Source of the DNA: Leptodactylus fallax
Taxonomy: Eukaryota; Chordata; Amphibia; Anura; Leptodactylidae
Reading direction: 5' to 3'
Length of the DNA: 64,000 bases
Assembly (NCBI GenBank): GCA_947044405.1
Contig: CAMRHE010000646.1
Coordinates: 1-64,000, forward strand
The notes under the pieces were generated by a model. That model did no database searches. It was given only the letters and a program-made list of their open reading frames with translations, and was not told the origin of the DNA. Both the position numbers and the translations under genes were made by a program. Below, piece by piece: positions 30,737 through 48,400 of the stretch. The stretch's first letter is position 1. Every line of letters starts with the position of its first letter.

Positions 30737-33057
30737 ATATATAATATACACAGAGTACAGTATATAATAAATATAGTAATGTAAATCATGATCTATATAT
30801 AATATACACAGAGTATATAATAAACATGTTAATGTAATACATGATACATATATACCATACACAGATTATATAATAAATATAGTAATTGAATAAATGATTT
30901 ATATATAATATAAACTGAGTATAAAATAAATATAGCAATGTTATAAAGAATGTATATATAATGTATACATAATATTTAAAAATATATTAATGTATCACAT
31001 GATGTATATATAATATATACAGAGTATTTAATAAATATACTGATGTAACATGTGATGTAAATATGATATACACATAGTATATAATAAATATAGCAATGTC
31101 ATTAAGGATGTATATATAATGTACACAGAGTATATAATAATTATAGTAATGTAATACATAATGCATATATACAGAGTATATAATATATATAGTAATGCAA
31201 AACATGTTGTATATATAATATACACAGAATAAATATAGCAATGTAATAAAGAATGTATATAGTACACAAAGTATACAAAAATATACTAATGTAATATATG
31301 ATGTATATATAACATACACAGAATATATATAGGAATGTAATAAATGATGTATATATAATATACACAGAATATATATAGCAATGTAATAAAGGATGTATAT
31401 ATAATGTACACAAAGTATATAAAAATATACTAATGTAATACATGATGTATATATAATATACACAGAGTATATAATATATTAATGCAATAAAGGATGTATA
31501 TGTAGTGTACACAGAGTATATAATATATAATAAAGTAATACATGATGTATATATAATATACACAGTATATTTAATAAATATAGTGATGCAATATGTGATG
31601 AATATATAATATAGTGATGTAATAAAGGATGTATATATAATATACACAGAGTATATAATAAATATAGTAATGTAATACATGATGTATATATAATAAACCA
31701 GAATATATAAGAAATATAGTGATTTAGAAAAGATGTATATATAATATACATAGAATATATAATAAATATTGCAATGTAATAAAGGATGTATATATAATGT
31801 AAACAGAGTATATTAAAGTATAATAATGTAATATATGATGTATATATAATATACACAGAGTATATAATATAGTAATGTAATACATGATGTATATATAATA
31901 TTCACAAAGTATTTAATAAATATGGCAATGTAAAAGATGATGATATATAATGTACACAGAGTATATTAAATATAGTACTGTAAAACATGATGAACATATA
32001 ATATACACAGAGTATATAATAAATATTGAAATGTAATAAAGGATGTATATGTAATATACACAGAGTATATAATAAATATAGCAATGTAATAAAGGGTGTA
32101 TATATAATGTACAAAAAGTATATAAAAACATAGTAATGTAATACATGATGTATATATAATATACATAGAGTATATAATATATTAATGCAATAAAGGATGT
32201 ATATGTAGAGTACACAGAGTATGTAATATATAATAAACTAATACATGATATATATAATAAACACAGTATATTTAATAAATATAGTGATGCAATATGTGAT
32301 GTATATATAATATAGTAATGCAATAAAGGATGTATATATAATATACACAGAGTATATAATAAATATAATAATGTAATAAAGATGTATATATAATATACAG
32401 AGAATATATAATAAATATTGCAATGTAATAAAGGATGTATATATAAAGTAAACAGAGTATATTAAAGTATAATAATGTAATATATGATGTATATATAATA
32501 TACACAAAGTATATAATAAATATGGTAATGTAATACATGATGGATATATAATGTACACAGAGTATATAAAATATAGTAATGTAAAACTTGATGTATATAT
32601 AATATACACTGAGTATATAATAAATATAGTAATGTAATAAAGGATGTATATATATATAATGTACACAAAATATATAAAAATATAGTAATTTAATACATGA
32701 TGTATATATAATATACAGAGAATATATAATAAATATATTAATGCAATAAAGGATGTATATATAGTGTACATAGCGTATATAATATATAATAAAGTAATAC
32801 ATGATGTATATATAATATACACAGAGTATATAATAAATATGCTAATGTAATACATGATGCATATATTATATACACAGAGTATATAATAAATATGTTAATG
32901 TAATACATGATACTTATATACTGTACACAGATTATAAAATAAATATAGTAATAGAATAAATGATTTATACATAATGTACACTGAGTATAAAATAAATCTA
33001 GCAATGTTATAAAGAATGTGTATATAATGTATACATAAAATTTAAAAATGTAAAACA

Positions 33058-33091
<34 letters not shown>

Positions 33092-36000
33092 AACCCAGAG
33101 CATATAATAAATAAAGTAATGTAATAAAATATGTATATATAATATACACAGAATATATAATAAATATTGCAAAGTAATAAAGGATGTATATATAATGTAA
33201 ACAGAGTATATTAAAGAATAATAATGTAAAATATGATGTATATATAATATACACAAAGTATATAATAAATATGGTAATGTAATACATGATGGATATTTAA
33301 TGTACACAGAGTATATAAAATATAGTAATGTAAAACTTGATGTATATATAATATACACTGAGTATATAATAAATATAGTAATGTAATACATGATGTATAT
33401 TTAATATACAGAGAGTATATAATAAATATTGAAATGTAATAAAGGATGTATACATATAATATACACAGAGTATATAATAACTATAGCAATGTAATGAAGG
33501 ATGTACATATATATAATGTACACAAAGTATATAAATATATAGTAATGTAATACATGATGTATATATAATATACACAGAATATATAATAATTATATTAATG
33601 CAATAAAGGATGTATATATAGTGTACATAGAGTATATAATATATAATAAAGTAATACATGATGCATATATACAAAGAGTATATTATATATATAGTAATGA
33701 AAAACATGATTTATATATAATATACACAGAATATATATAGTAATGTAATAAAGGATGTATATATAATATACACAGAGTATATAATAAATATAGCAATGTA
33801 ATAAAGGATGTATATACAATGTACACAAAGTATATAAAAATATAGTAATGTAATACATGATGTATATATAATATACACAGAGTATATAATAAATATAGTT
33901 ATGTAATAAAAGATGTATATATAATATACACAGAATATATAATAAATATTGCAATGTAATAAAGGATGTATACATAATGTAAACAGAGTATATTAAAGTA
34001 TAATAATGTAATATATGATGTATATATAATATACACAGAGTATATAATAAATGTAGCAATGTAATAAAGGATGTATATATAATGTACACAAAGTATATAA
34101 AAATATAGTAATGTAATACATGATGTATATATAATATACACAGAGTATATAATATATTAATGCAATAAAGGATGTATATGTAGTGTACTCAGAGTATATA
34201 ATGTATAATAAAGTATTGCATGATGTATATATATAATACACACAGTATATTTAATAAATATATAGATGAAATATGTGATGTATATATAGTATAGTAACGT
34301 AATAAAGGATGTACATATAATATACACAGAGTATGAAAGAAATATAATAATGTAGTACATGATGTATATATAATAAACCCAGAGTATATGATAAATATTG
34401 TGATGTAATAAAAGATGTATATATAATGTAAACAGAGCATATTAAAGTATAATAATGTAATATATGATGTATATATATAATATACACAGAGTATATAATA
34501 AATATAGTAATGTAACACATTATGTATATATAATATTCACAAAGTATATAATAAATATGGTAAAGTAATACATGATGGATATATAATGTACACAGAGTAT
34601 TTAAAATATAGTACTGTAAAACATGATGTACATATAATATACACCAAGTATAAAATAAATATAGTAATGTAATACATGATGTATATTTAATATACACAGA
34701 GTATAAAATAAATATTGAAATGCAAAAAAAGAATGTATAATATACACAGAGTATATAATAAATATAGCAATGTAATAAAGGATGTATATATATTTAATGT
34801 ACACAAAGTATATAAAAATATATTAATGTACTTCATGACGTATATATAATATACACAGAATATATAATAAATATATTATTGCAATAAAGGATCTATATAT
34901 AGTGTACATAGAGTATATAATATATAATAAAGTAATACATGATTTATATATAATATGCAGAGTATGTAATAAATATGCTAATGTAATACATGATACATAT
35001 ATAATATACACAGAGTACAGTATATAATAAATATAGTAATGTAAATCATGATGTATATATAATATACACAGAGTATATAATAAATATGTTAATTTAATAC
35101 ATGATACATATATACTATACACAGATTATATAATAAATATAGTAATTGAATAAATGATTTATATATAATATACACTGAGTATAAAATAAATATAGCAATG
35201 TTATAAAGAATGGATATATAATGTATATATAATGTATAAAAAAAAAATTAATGTAATACATGATGTATATATAATATATGTAGACAATATAATAAATATG
35301 GTAATGTAATACATGATGCATATATAATATACACAGAGTAGTTAATAAATATACTGATGTAATATGTGATTTATATATCATATGCACAGAGTATACAATA
35401 AATATGTGAATGTAATTCATGATACATATACTATACACAGATTATATAATAAATATAGTAATTGAATAAATGATTTATATATAATATACACAGAGTATAA
35501 AATAAATATAGCAATGTTATAAAGAATGTATACATAATGTATACATAATATAGAAAAAAAAATTAATGAAATACATGATGTATGTATAATATATACAGAT
35601 AATATCATAAATATGGTAATGTAATACATGATGCATATATAATATACACAGAGTATTTAATAAATATACTTATGTAATATGTGATGTATATATCTAATAT
35701 ACAGAGTATATAATAAATATAGCAATGTCATAAAGGATGAATATGTAGTATACACAGAGTATATAATATATAACAAAGTAATACATGATGTACATGTAAT
35801 ATACACAGAGTATTTAATAAATATAGTAATGTAATACATGATGTATATATAATAAACCCACAGTATATAATAAATATGGTAATGTAATACATGATACATA
35901 TATACTATACACAGATTATATAATGAATATAGTAATTGAATAAATGATTTATATATAATATACACTGAGTATAAAATAAATATAGCAATGTTATAAAGAA

Positions 36001-39000
36001 TGTATATATAATGTACACATAAAATATAAAACATTTTTAAAGTAATACATGATGTATATATAATATATGCAGATAATATAATAAATATGGTAATGTAATA
36101 CATGATGCATATATAATATACACATAGTATTTAATAAAAATATTGATGTAATATGTGATGTATATATAATATACACGCTATAATATAGCGATGTCATAAA
36201 GGATGTATATGTAGTGTACACAGAGAATATAATATATACAAAGTAATACATGATGTACAAGTAATATACACAGAGTATTTAATAAATATACTGATGTAAT
36301 ATATGATGTATATATAATATAGTAATGTAATGAATGATGTATATATAATATACACAGAGTATATAATAAATAAAGTAATGAAAATCATGATGTTTATATA
36401 ATATACACAGAGTATATAATAAATATGTTAATATAATACATGATACATATATACTATACAAAATTTTTATAATAAATATAGTAATGTAATTCAAGATGTA
36501 TATATAATAAACCCACAGTATTTAATAAATATAGTATTGCAATAAAGGAAGTATAAGTAGTATACACAGAGTATATAATATATAATAAAGTAATACATGA
36601 TGTATATATAATATACAAAGAGTATATAATAAATATGCTAATGTAATACATGATGCATACATAATATACACAGAGTATTTAATAAATATACTGATGTAAT
36701 ATGTGATGTATATAAAATATACACAGAGTATATAAAAAATATAGCAATGTCATAAAGGATGTATATGTAGTGTAAAAAGAGTGTATAATATATAACAAAT
36801 TAATACATGATGTACATGTAATATACACAGAGTATTTAATAAATATACTGATGTAATATGATGTATATATAATATAGCAATGTAATAAAGGATGTATATA
36901 TAATATACATACAGTATATAATAAATATGTTAAAGTAATATATGATACATATATACTATACACAGATTATATAATAAATATAGTAATTGAACAAATGATT
37001 TATATATAATATACTCTGAGTATAAAATAAATATAGCAATGATATAAAGAATGTATATATAATGTACACATAATATATAAAAAAAACTTAAATGTAATAC
37101 ATGATGTATATATAATATATACAGATAATATCATAAATATGGTATTGTAATACATGATGCATATATAATATACAGAGTATTTAATAAATATACTGATGTA
37201 ATATGTGATGTATATATAATATACACAGTGTATATAATAAATATTGCAATGTCATAAAGGATGTATATGCAGTGTACACAGAGTATATAATATATAACAA
37301 AGTAATACATGATGTACATGTAATATACACAGAGTATTTAATAAATATACTGATGTAATATATGATGTATATATAATATAGTAATGTAATGAAGTATGTA
37401 TATATAATATACAGAGAGTATATAATAAATATAATAATGTAATACATGATGTATATATAATAAACCCACAGTATATAATAAATATAGTCATGCAATAAAG
37501 GATGTATATGTAGTGTACACAGAGTATATAGTATATAATAAAATAATACATGATGTATATATAATATACACAGAGTATATAATAAATATGGAATGTAATA
37601 CATGATGCATATATAATATACACAGAGTACAGTATATAATAAATATAGTAATGAAAATCATGATGTTTATATAATATACACAGAGTATATAATAAATATG
37701 TTAATGTAATACATGATACATATATACTATACACAGATTATAAAATAAATATAGAAATTGAGTAAATAATTTATATATAAAATACACTGAGTATAAAACA
37801 AATATAGCAATGTTATAAAGAATGTATATATAATGTATACATAATATATAAAACATTTTTAATGTAATATATGATGTATATATAATATAATGAAGATAAT
37901 ATAATAAATATGGTAATGTAATACATGATGCATATATAATATACACAGAGTATTTAATAAATATACTGATGTAATATATGAGCTATGTATAATATAGTAA
38001 TGTAATAAAGGATGTATATAAAATATAATCAGAGTATATAATAAATATAGTAATGTAAGATATAATGTATATAATAAACCCACAGTATATAATAAATATA
38101 GTAATGCAATAAAGGATGTATATGTAGTGTACACAGAGCATATAATATATAATAAAATAATACATAATGTATATATAATATACACAGAGTATATAATAAA
38201 TATGCTAATGTAATACATGATGAATATAACATATACACAGAGTACAGTATATAAAAAATATAGTAATGAAAATCATGATGTTTATATAATATCCAAAGAG
38301 TATATAATAAATATGTTAATGTAATACATGATACATATATACTATACAAAGATTATATAATAAATATAGTAATTGAATAAATTATTTATATATAATATAT
38401 ACTGAGTATAAAATAAATATAGCAATGTTATAAAGAATGTATATATAATGTATACATAATATATAAAATAATTTTAATGTAATACATGATGTATATATAA
38501 TAAATGCGGATAATATAATAAATATCGTAATGTAATACATGATGCATATATAATATACACAGAGTACAGTATATAATAAATATACTGATGTAATATGTGA
38601 TGTATATATAATATACACAGAGTATATAATAAATATAGCAACGTCATAAAGGATGTATATGTAGTGTACACAGAGTATATAATATAAAACAAAGTAATAT
38701 ATAATGTACATGTAATATACAGAGTATTTAATAAATATACTGATGTAATATATGATGTGTATATAATATAGTAATGTAATAAAGGATGTATATATAATAT
38801 ACACAGATTATACAATACATATAGTAATGTAATACATGATGTATATATAATAAACCCACAGTATATAATAAATATAGTAATGCAATAAAGGATGTATATG
38901 TAGTGTACACAGATTATATAATATATAATAAAGTAGTACATGACGTATGTATAATATACACAGAGTACAGTATATAATAAAGATAGTAATGAAAATCATG

Positions 39001-39413
39001 ATGTTTATATAATATACACAGAGTATATAATAAATATGTTAATGCAATACATGATACATCTATACTATACACAGATTATATAATAAATATATTAAATAGA
39101 ATAAATGATTTATATATAATATACACAGAGTATAAAATAAATATAGCAATGTTATAAATAATGTATATATAATAATATATAAAAAAATTTAATGTAATAC
39201 ATGATCTATATATAATAAATGCAGATAATATAATAAATATGGTAATGTAATACATGATGCATATATAATATACAGAGAGTATATAATAAACATGCTAATG
39301 TAATACATGATGCATATATAATATAAACAGAGTACAGTATATAATAAATATAGTAATGAAAATCTTGATGTTTATATAATATACAGAGAGAATATAATAA
39401 ATATGTTAATGTA
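30737..39413. repeat. 53-bp AT-rich satellite, unpaired part
   Basis: A continuous array of the 53-bp family with monomer variants: TAAAGGATGTATATATAATG, AGTAATACATGATGTATATA, GCAATGTTATAAAGAATGTA and others. A pure TA run lies at 33061-33087. From about 35.2 kb an A/T-tract variant (ATGTATACATAATATATAAA then T-run) appears periodically. There are no genes. The array has no partner within the window, although the palindrome may continue beyond 64000. Confidence 0.93.
33061..33087. repeat. TA dinucleotide run
   Basis: About 13 uninterrupted AT repeats inside one satellite monomer; likely a polymorphic microsatellite. Confidence 0.9.
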
Positions 39414-42400
39414 ATACATGATACATATATACTATACACAGATTATATAGTAAATATAGTAATTGAATAAATGATTTATATATAATATTCAGAGAGTATA
39501 AAATAAATATAGCAATGTTATAAAGAATGTATATATAATGTATTCATAATATATTAAAAAATTAATGTAATACATGATGTATATATAATAAATGCAGATA
39601 ATATCATAAATATGGTAATGCAATACATGATGCATATATAATATACACAGAGTATTTAAAAAATATACTGATGTAATATATGATGTATATAAAATATACA
39701 CAGAGTATATAATAAATATAGCAATGTCATAAAGGGTGTATATGTAGTATACACAGAGTATATAATATATAACAAAGTAATACATGATGTACATTTAATA
39801 TACACAGAGTATTGAATAAATATAGTAATGTAATACATGATGTATATATAATAAACCCACAGTATATAGTAAATATAGTAATGCAATAAAGGATGTATAT
39901 GTAGTGTACCCAGAGTATATAATATATAATAAAGTAATAGATGATGCATATATAATATACACAGAGTATATAATAAATATGCTAATGTAATACATGATGA
40001 ATATATAATTTACACAGAGTACAGTATATAATAAATATAGTAATGAAAATCTGATATGTATATAATATACAGAGTATATAATAAATATGCTAATGTAATA
40101 CATGATGCATATATAATATACACAGAGTACAGAATATAATAAATATAGTAATGAAAATCATGATGTTTATATAATATAGAGTATATAATAAATATGTTAA
40201 TGTAATACATGATACATATATACTACACAAAGACTATATAATAAATATAGTAATTGAATAAAGGATTTATAGATAATATACACTGCGTATAAAATTAATA
40301 TAGCAATGTTATAAAGAATGTATATATAATGTATACATAATATATAAAAATTTTTTAATGTCATACATGATTTATATATAATAAATGCAGATAATATAAT
40401 AAATATGGTAAAGTAATACATGATGCATATATAATAAACACAGAGTATTTAATAAATATACTAATGTAATATGTGATGTATATATAATATACACAGAGTA
40501 TATAATAAATATAGCAATGTCATAAAGGATGTATATGTACTGTACACAGAGTATATAATATATAACAAAGTAATACATGATGTACATGTAATATACACAG
40601 AGTATTTAATAAATATACTGATGTAATATATGAGGTACATATAATATAGTAATGTAATAAAGGATGTATATATAATATACACAGAGTATATAATAAATAT
40701 AGTAATGTAATACATGATGTATATATAATAAACCCACAGTATATAATAAATATAGTAATGCAATAAAGGTGGTATATGTAGTGTACACAGAGTATATAAT
40801 ATATAATAAAGTAATACATGATGTATACATAATATACACAAAGTATATAATAAATATGGTAACGTAATACATGATGCATATATAATATACACAGAGTATT
40901 TAATAAATATACTGATGTAATATGTGATGTATATATAATATACACAGAGTATATAATAAATATAGCAATGTCATAAAGGATATATATGTAGTACACACAG
41001 AGTATATAATATATAACAAAGTAATACATGATGTACATGTAATATACACAGAGTATTTAATAAATATATTGATGTAATATATGATGTATATATAATATAG
41101 TAATATAATAAAGGATGTATATATAATATACACAGAGTATATAATAAATATAGTAATGTAATACATGATGTATATATAATAAACCCACAGTTTATAATAA
41201 ATAAAGTAAAGCAATAAAGGATGTATATGTTGTGTACACAGAGTATATAATATATTATAAAGTAATACATGATGTTTATATAATATAAACAGAGTATATA
41301 ATAAATATGCTAATGTAATACATGATGCATATATAATATACACAGAGTACAGTATATAATAAATATAGTAATGAAAATCATGATGTTTATATAATATACA
41401 CAGAGTATATAATAAATATGTTAATGTAATACATGATACATATATACTACACACAGACTATATAATAAATATAGTAATTGAATAAATGATTTATAGATAA
41501 TATACACGGCGTATAAAATTAATATAGCAATGTTATAAAGAATGTATATATAATGTATACATAATATCTAAAAAATTTTTAATGTCATACATGATGTATA
41601 TATAATAAATGCAGATAATATAATAAATATGGTAAAGTAATACATGATGCATATATGATAAACACAGAGTATTTAATAAATATACTGATGTAATATGTGA
41701 TGTATATATAATATACACAGAGTATATAATAAATATAGCAATGTCATAAAGGATGTATATGTACTGTACACAGAGTATATAATATATAACAAAGTAATAC
41801 ATGATGTACATGTAATATACACAGAGTATTTAATAAATATACTGATGTAATATATGAGGTACATATAATATAGTAATGTAATAAAGGATGTATATATAAT
41901 ATACACAGAGTATATAATAAATATAGTAATGTAATACATGATGTACATATAATAAACCCACAGTATATAATAAATATAGTAATGCAATAAAGGATGTATA
42001 TGTAGTGTACACAGAGTATATAATATATAATAAATTAATACATGATGTATACATAATATTCACAGAGTATATAATAAATATGCTAATGTAATACATGATG
42101 CATATATAATATACACAAAGTACAGTATATAATAAATATAGTAATGAAAATCATGATGTTTACATAATATACACAGAGTATATAATAAATATGTTAATGT
42201 AATACATGATACATATATACTATACAAAGATTATATAATAAATATAGTAATTGAATAAATGACTTATATATAATATACACTGAGTACAAAATAAATATAG
42301 CTATGCTATAAAGAATGTATATATAATGTATACATAACATAAAATTTTTTTAATGTAATACATGATGTATATATAATAAATGCAGATAATATAATAAATA

Positions 42401-45400
42401 TGGTAATGTAATACATGATGCATATATAATATACACAGAGTATTTTATAAATATACTGATGTAATATGTGATGTATATATAATATACACAGATTATATAA
42501 TAAATATAGCAATGTCATAAAGGATGTATATGTAGTATACACAGAGTATATACTATATAACAAAGTTATACATGATGCATATATAATATACACAGAGTAT
42601 TTAATAAACATACTGATGTAATATATGATGTATATATAATATAGCAATGTAATAAAGGATGTATATATAATATACACAGAGTATATAATAAAAATGCTAA
42701 TGTAATACATGATGCATATATAATATACACAGAGTACAGTATATAATAAATATAGTAATGAAAATCATGATGTTTATATAATATACACAGAGTATATAAT
42801 AAATATGTTAATGTAATACATGATACATATATACTATACACAGATTATATAATAAATATAGTAATTGAATAAATGATTTATATATAATATATACTGAGTA
42901 TGAAATAAATATAGCAATGTTATAAAGAATGTATATATAATGTATACATAACATATACATTTTTTTAATGTAATTCATGATGTATATATAATAAATGGAG
43001 ATAATATAATAAATATGGAAAAGTATTACATGATGCATATATTTATATACACATAGTATTTGATAAATATACGGATGTAATATGTGATGTATAAATAATA
43101 TACACAGATTATATAATAAACATAGCAATGTCATATAGGATGTATATGTAGTACACACAGAGCATATAATATATAAAAAAGTAATACATGGTGTACATGT
43201 AATATACACAGAGTATTTAATAAATATACTGATTTAATATAAGATGTATATATAATATAGCAATGTAATAAAGGATGTATATATAATATACACAGAGTAT
43301 ATAATAAATATAGTAATGTAATACATGATGTACATATAAACAACCCACAGTATATAATAAATATAGTAATGCAGTAAAGGATGTATTTGTAGTGTACACA
43401 GAGTATATAATATATAACAAAGTAATACATGATGTACATGTAATATACACAGAGTATTTAATAAATATGCTGATGTAATATATGATGTATATATAATATA
43501 GTAATGTAATAAAGGATGTATATATAATATACACAGAGTATATAATAAATATAGTAATGTAATACATGATGTATATATAATAAACCCACAGTTTATAATA
43601 AATATAGTAATGCAATAAAGGATGTATATGTAGTGTACACAGAGTATTTAATATATAATAAAGTAATACATGATGTATATCTAATATACACAGAGTATAT
43701 AATAAATATGCTAATGTAATTCATGATGCATATATAATATACACAGAGTACAGTATATAATAAATATAGTAATGAAAATCATGATGTTTCTATAATATAC
43801 ACAGAGTAAATAATAAACATGTTAATGTAATACATGATATATATATACTACACACAGACTATATAATAAATATAGTAATTGAATAAATGATTTATAGATA
43901 ATATACACTGAGTATAAAATAAATATAGCAATGCTATAAAGAATGTATATATAATGTATACATAATATATAAAAAAATTTTAATGCCATACATGATGTAT
44001 ATATAATAAATGCAGATAATATAATAAATATGGTAAAGTAATACATGATGCATATATAATATACACAGAGTATTTAATAAATATACTGATGTAATATGTG
44101 ATGTATATATAATATACACAGAGTATATAATAAATATAGCAATGTCATAAAGGATGTATATGTACTGTACACAGAGTATATAATATACAAAAAAGTAATA
44201 CATGATGTACATGTAATATACACAGAATATTTAATAAATATACTGATGTAATATATCAGGTACATATAATATAGTAATGTAATAAAGGATGTATATATAA
44301 TATACACAGAGTATATAATAAATATAGTAATGTAATACATGATGTATATATAATAAACCCACAGTATATAATAAATATAGTAATGCAATAAAGGATGTAT
44401 ATGTAGTGTACACAGAGTATATAATATATAATAAAGTAATACATGATGTATACATAATATACACAAAGTATATAATAAATATGGTAAAGTAATACATGAT
44501 GCAAATATAATATACACAGAGTATGTAATAAATATACTGATGTAATATGTGATGTATATATAATATACACAGAGTATATAATAAATATAGCAATGTCATA
44601 AAGGATGTATATGTAGTATACACAGAGTATATACTATATAACAAAGTAATACATGATGCATATATAATATACACAGAGTACAGTATATAATAAATATAGT
44701 AATGAAAATCATGATGTTTATATAATATACACAGAGTATATAATAAATATGTTAATGTAATACATGATACATATATACTATACACAGATTATATAATAAA
44801 TATAGTCATTGAATACATGATTTATAGATAATATACACTGAGTATAAAATAAATATAGCAATGTTATAAAGAATGTATATATAATGTATACATAATATAT
44901 AAAAAAGTTTGAATGAAATACATGATGTATATATAATATATACAGATAATATCTTAAACATGTTAATGTAATACATGATGCATATATAATATACACATAG
45001 TATTTAATAAATATAATGATGTAATATCTGATGTATATATAATATAGTAATGTAACAAAGGATGTATATATAATATACAAAGAGTATATAATAAATGTAG
45101 TAATGTAATACAGGATCAATATATCATAAACCCACAGTATATAATAAATATGCTAATGTAATACATGATGCATATATAATATACACAGAGTACAGTATAT
45201 AATAAATATAGTAATGAAAATCATGATGTTTATAAAATATACACAGAGTATATAATAAATATGTTAATGTAATACATGATATATATATACTACACACAGA
45301 CTATATAATAAATATAGTAATTGAATAAATGATTTATAGATAATATACACTGAGTATATAATAAATATAGCAATGTTATAAAGAATGTATATATAATGTA

Positions 45401-48400
45401 TACATAAAATATAAAAAAAATTTAATCTCATACATGATGTATATATAATAAATGCATATAATATAATAAATATGGTAAAGTAATACATGATGCATATATA
45501 TTATACACAGAGTATTTAATAAATATACTGATGTAATATGTGATGTATATATAATATACACAGAGTATATAATAAATATAGCAATGTCATAAAGGATGTA
45601 TATGTACTGTACACAGAGTATATAATATATAACAAAGTAATACATGATGTACATGTAATATACACAGAGTATTTAATAAATATACTGATGTAATATATGA
45701 GGTACATATAATATAGTAATGTAATAAAGGATGTATATATAATATACACAGAGTATATAATAAATATAGTAATGTAATACATGATGAATATATAATAAAC
45801 CCACAGTATATAATAAATATAGTAATGCAATAAAGGATGTATATGTAGTGTACACAGAGTATATAATATATAATAAAGTAATACATGATGTATACATAAT
45901 ATACACAAAGTATATAATAAATATGGTAAAGTAATACATGATGCATATATAATATACACAGAGTATTTAATAAATATACTGATGTAATATGTGATGTATA
46001 TATAATATACACAGAGAATATAATAAATATAGCAATGTCATAAATGATGTATATGTAGTATACACAGAGTATATACTATATAACAAAGTAATACATGATG
46101 CATATATAATATACACAGAGTATTTAATAAATATACTGATGTAATATATGATGTATATATAATATAGCAATGTAATAAAGGATGTATATATAATATACAC
46201 AGAGTATATAATAAAAATGCTAATGTAATACATGATGCATATATAATATACACAGAGTACAGTATATAATAAATATAGTAATGAAAATCATGATGTTTAT
46301 ATAATATACACAGAGTATATAATAAATATTTTAATGTAATACATGATACATATATACTATAAACAGATTATATAATAAATATAGTAATTGAATAAATGAT
46401 TTATATATAATATATACTGAGTATAAAATAAATATAGCAATGTTATAAAAAATGTATATATAATGTATACATAATATATAAAAAATTTTTAATGAAATAC
46501 ATGATGTATTTATAATATATACAGATAATATCTTAAATATGGTAATGTAATACATGATGCATATATAATATACACGGAGTATTTAATAAATATACTGATG
46601 TAATATCTGATGTAAATATAATATAGTAATGTAATAAAGGATGTATATATAATATACACAGAGTATATAATAAATATAGCAATGTAATACAGGATGTATA
46701 TATAATAAACCCACAGTATATAATAAATATAGTAATGCAATAAAGGATGTATATGTAGTGTACACAGAGTATATAATATATAATAAAGTAATACATGATG
46801 TATATATAATATACACAGAGTATATAATAAATATGCTAATGTAATACATGATGCATATATAGTATACACAGAGTACAGTATATAATAAATATAGTAATGA
46901 AAATCATGATGTTTATATAATATACACAGAGTATAATAATAAATATGTTAATGTAATACATGATACATATATACTATACACAGATTATATAATAAATATA
47001 GTAATTGAATAAATGATTTATATATAATATACACTGAGTATAAAATAAATATAGCAATGTTATAAAGAATGTATATATAATGTATACATAATATATAAAA
47101 AATTTTTAATGTAATACATGATGTATATATAATATATGCAGATAATATAATAAATATGGTAAAGTAATACATGATGCATATATAATATACACAGAGTATT
47201 TAATAAATATACTGATGTAATATGTGATGTATATATAATATACTCAGAGTATATAATAAATATAGCAATGTCATAAAGGATGTATATGTAGTGTACACAG
47301 AGTATATAATATATAACAAAGTAATACATGATGTACATGTAATATACACAGAGTATTTAATAAATATACTGATGTAATATATGAGGTATATATAATATAG
47401 TAATGTAATAAAGGATGTATATATAATATACACAGAGTATATAATAAATATAGTAATGTAATACATGATGTATATATAATAAACCCACAGTATATAATAA
47501 ATATAGTAATGCAATAAAGGATGTATATGTAGTGTACACAGAGTATATAATATATAATAAAGTAATACATGATGTATACATAATATACACAGAGTATATA
47601 ATAAATATGCTAATGTAATACATGATGCATATATAATATACACAGAGTACAGTATATAATAAATATAGTAATGAAAATCATGATGTTTATATAATATACA
47701 CAGAGTATATAATAAATATGTTAATGTAATACATGATATATATATACTATACAAAGATTATATAATAAATATAGTAATTGAATAAATGATTTATATATAA
47801 TATACACTGAGTACAAAATAAATATAGCTATGTTATAAAGAATGTATATATAATGTATACATAACATATAAAAAATTTTTTTAATGTAATACATGATGTA
47901 TATATAATAAATGCAGATAATATAATAAATATGGTAATGTAATACATGATGCATATATAATATACACAGAGTATTTAATAAATATACTGATGTAATATGT
48001 GATGTATATATAATATACACAGAGTATATAATAAATATAGCAATGTCATAAAGGAGGTATATGTAGTATACACAGAGTATATAATATATAACAAAGTAAT
48101 ACATGATGCATATGTAATATACACAGAGTATTTAATAAATATACTGATGTAATATATGATGTATATATAATATAGCAATGTAATAAAGGATGTATATATA
48201 ATATACACAGAGTATATAATAAAAATGCTAATGTAATACATGATGCATATATAATATACACAGAGTACAGTATATAATAAATATAGTAATGAAAATCATG
48301 ATGTTTATATAATATACACAGAGTATATAATAAATATGTTAATGTAATACATGATATATATATACTATACACAGAATATATAATAAATATAGTAATTGAA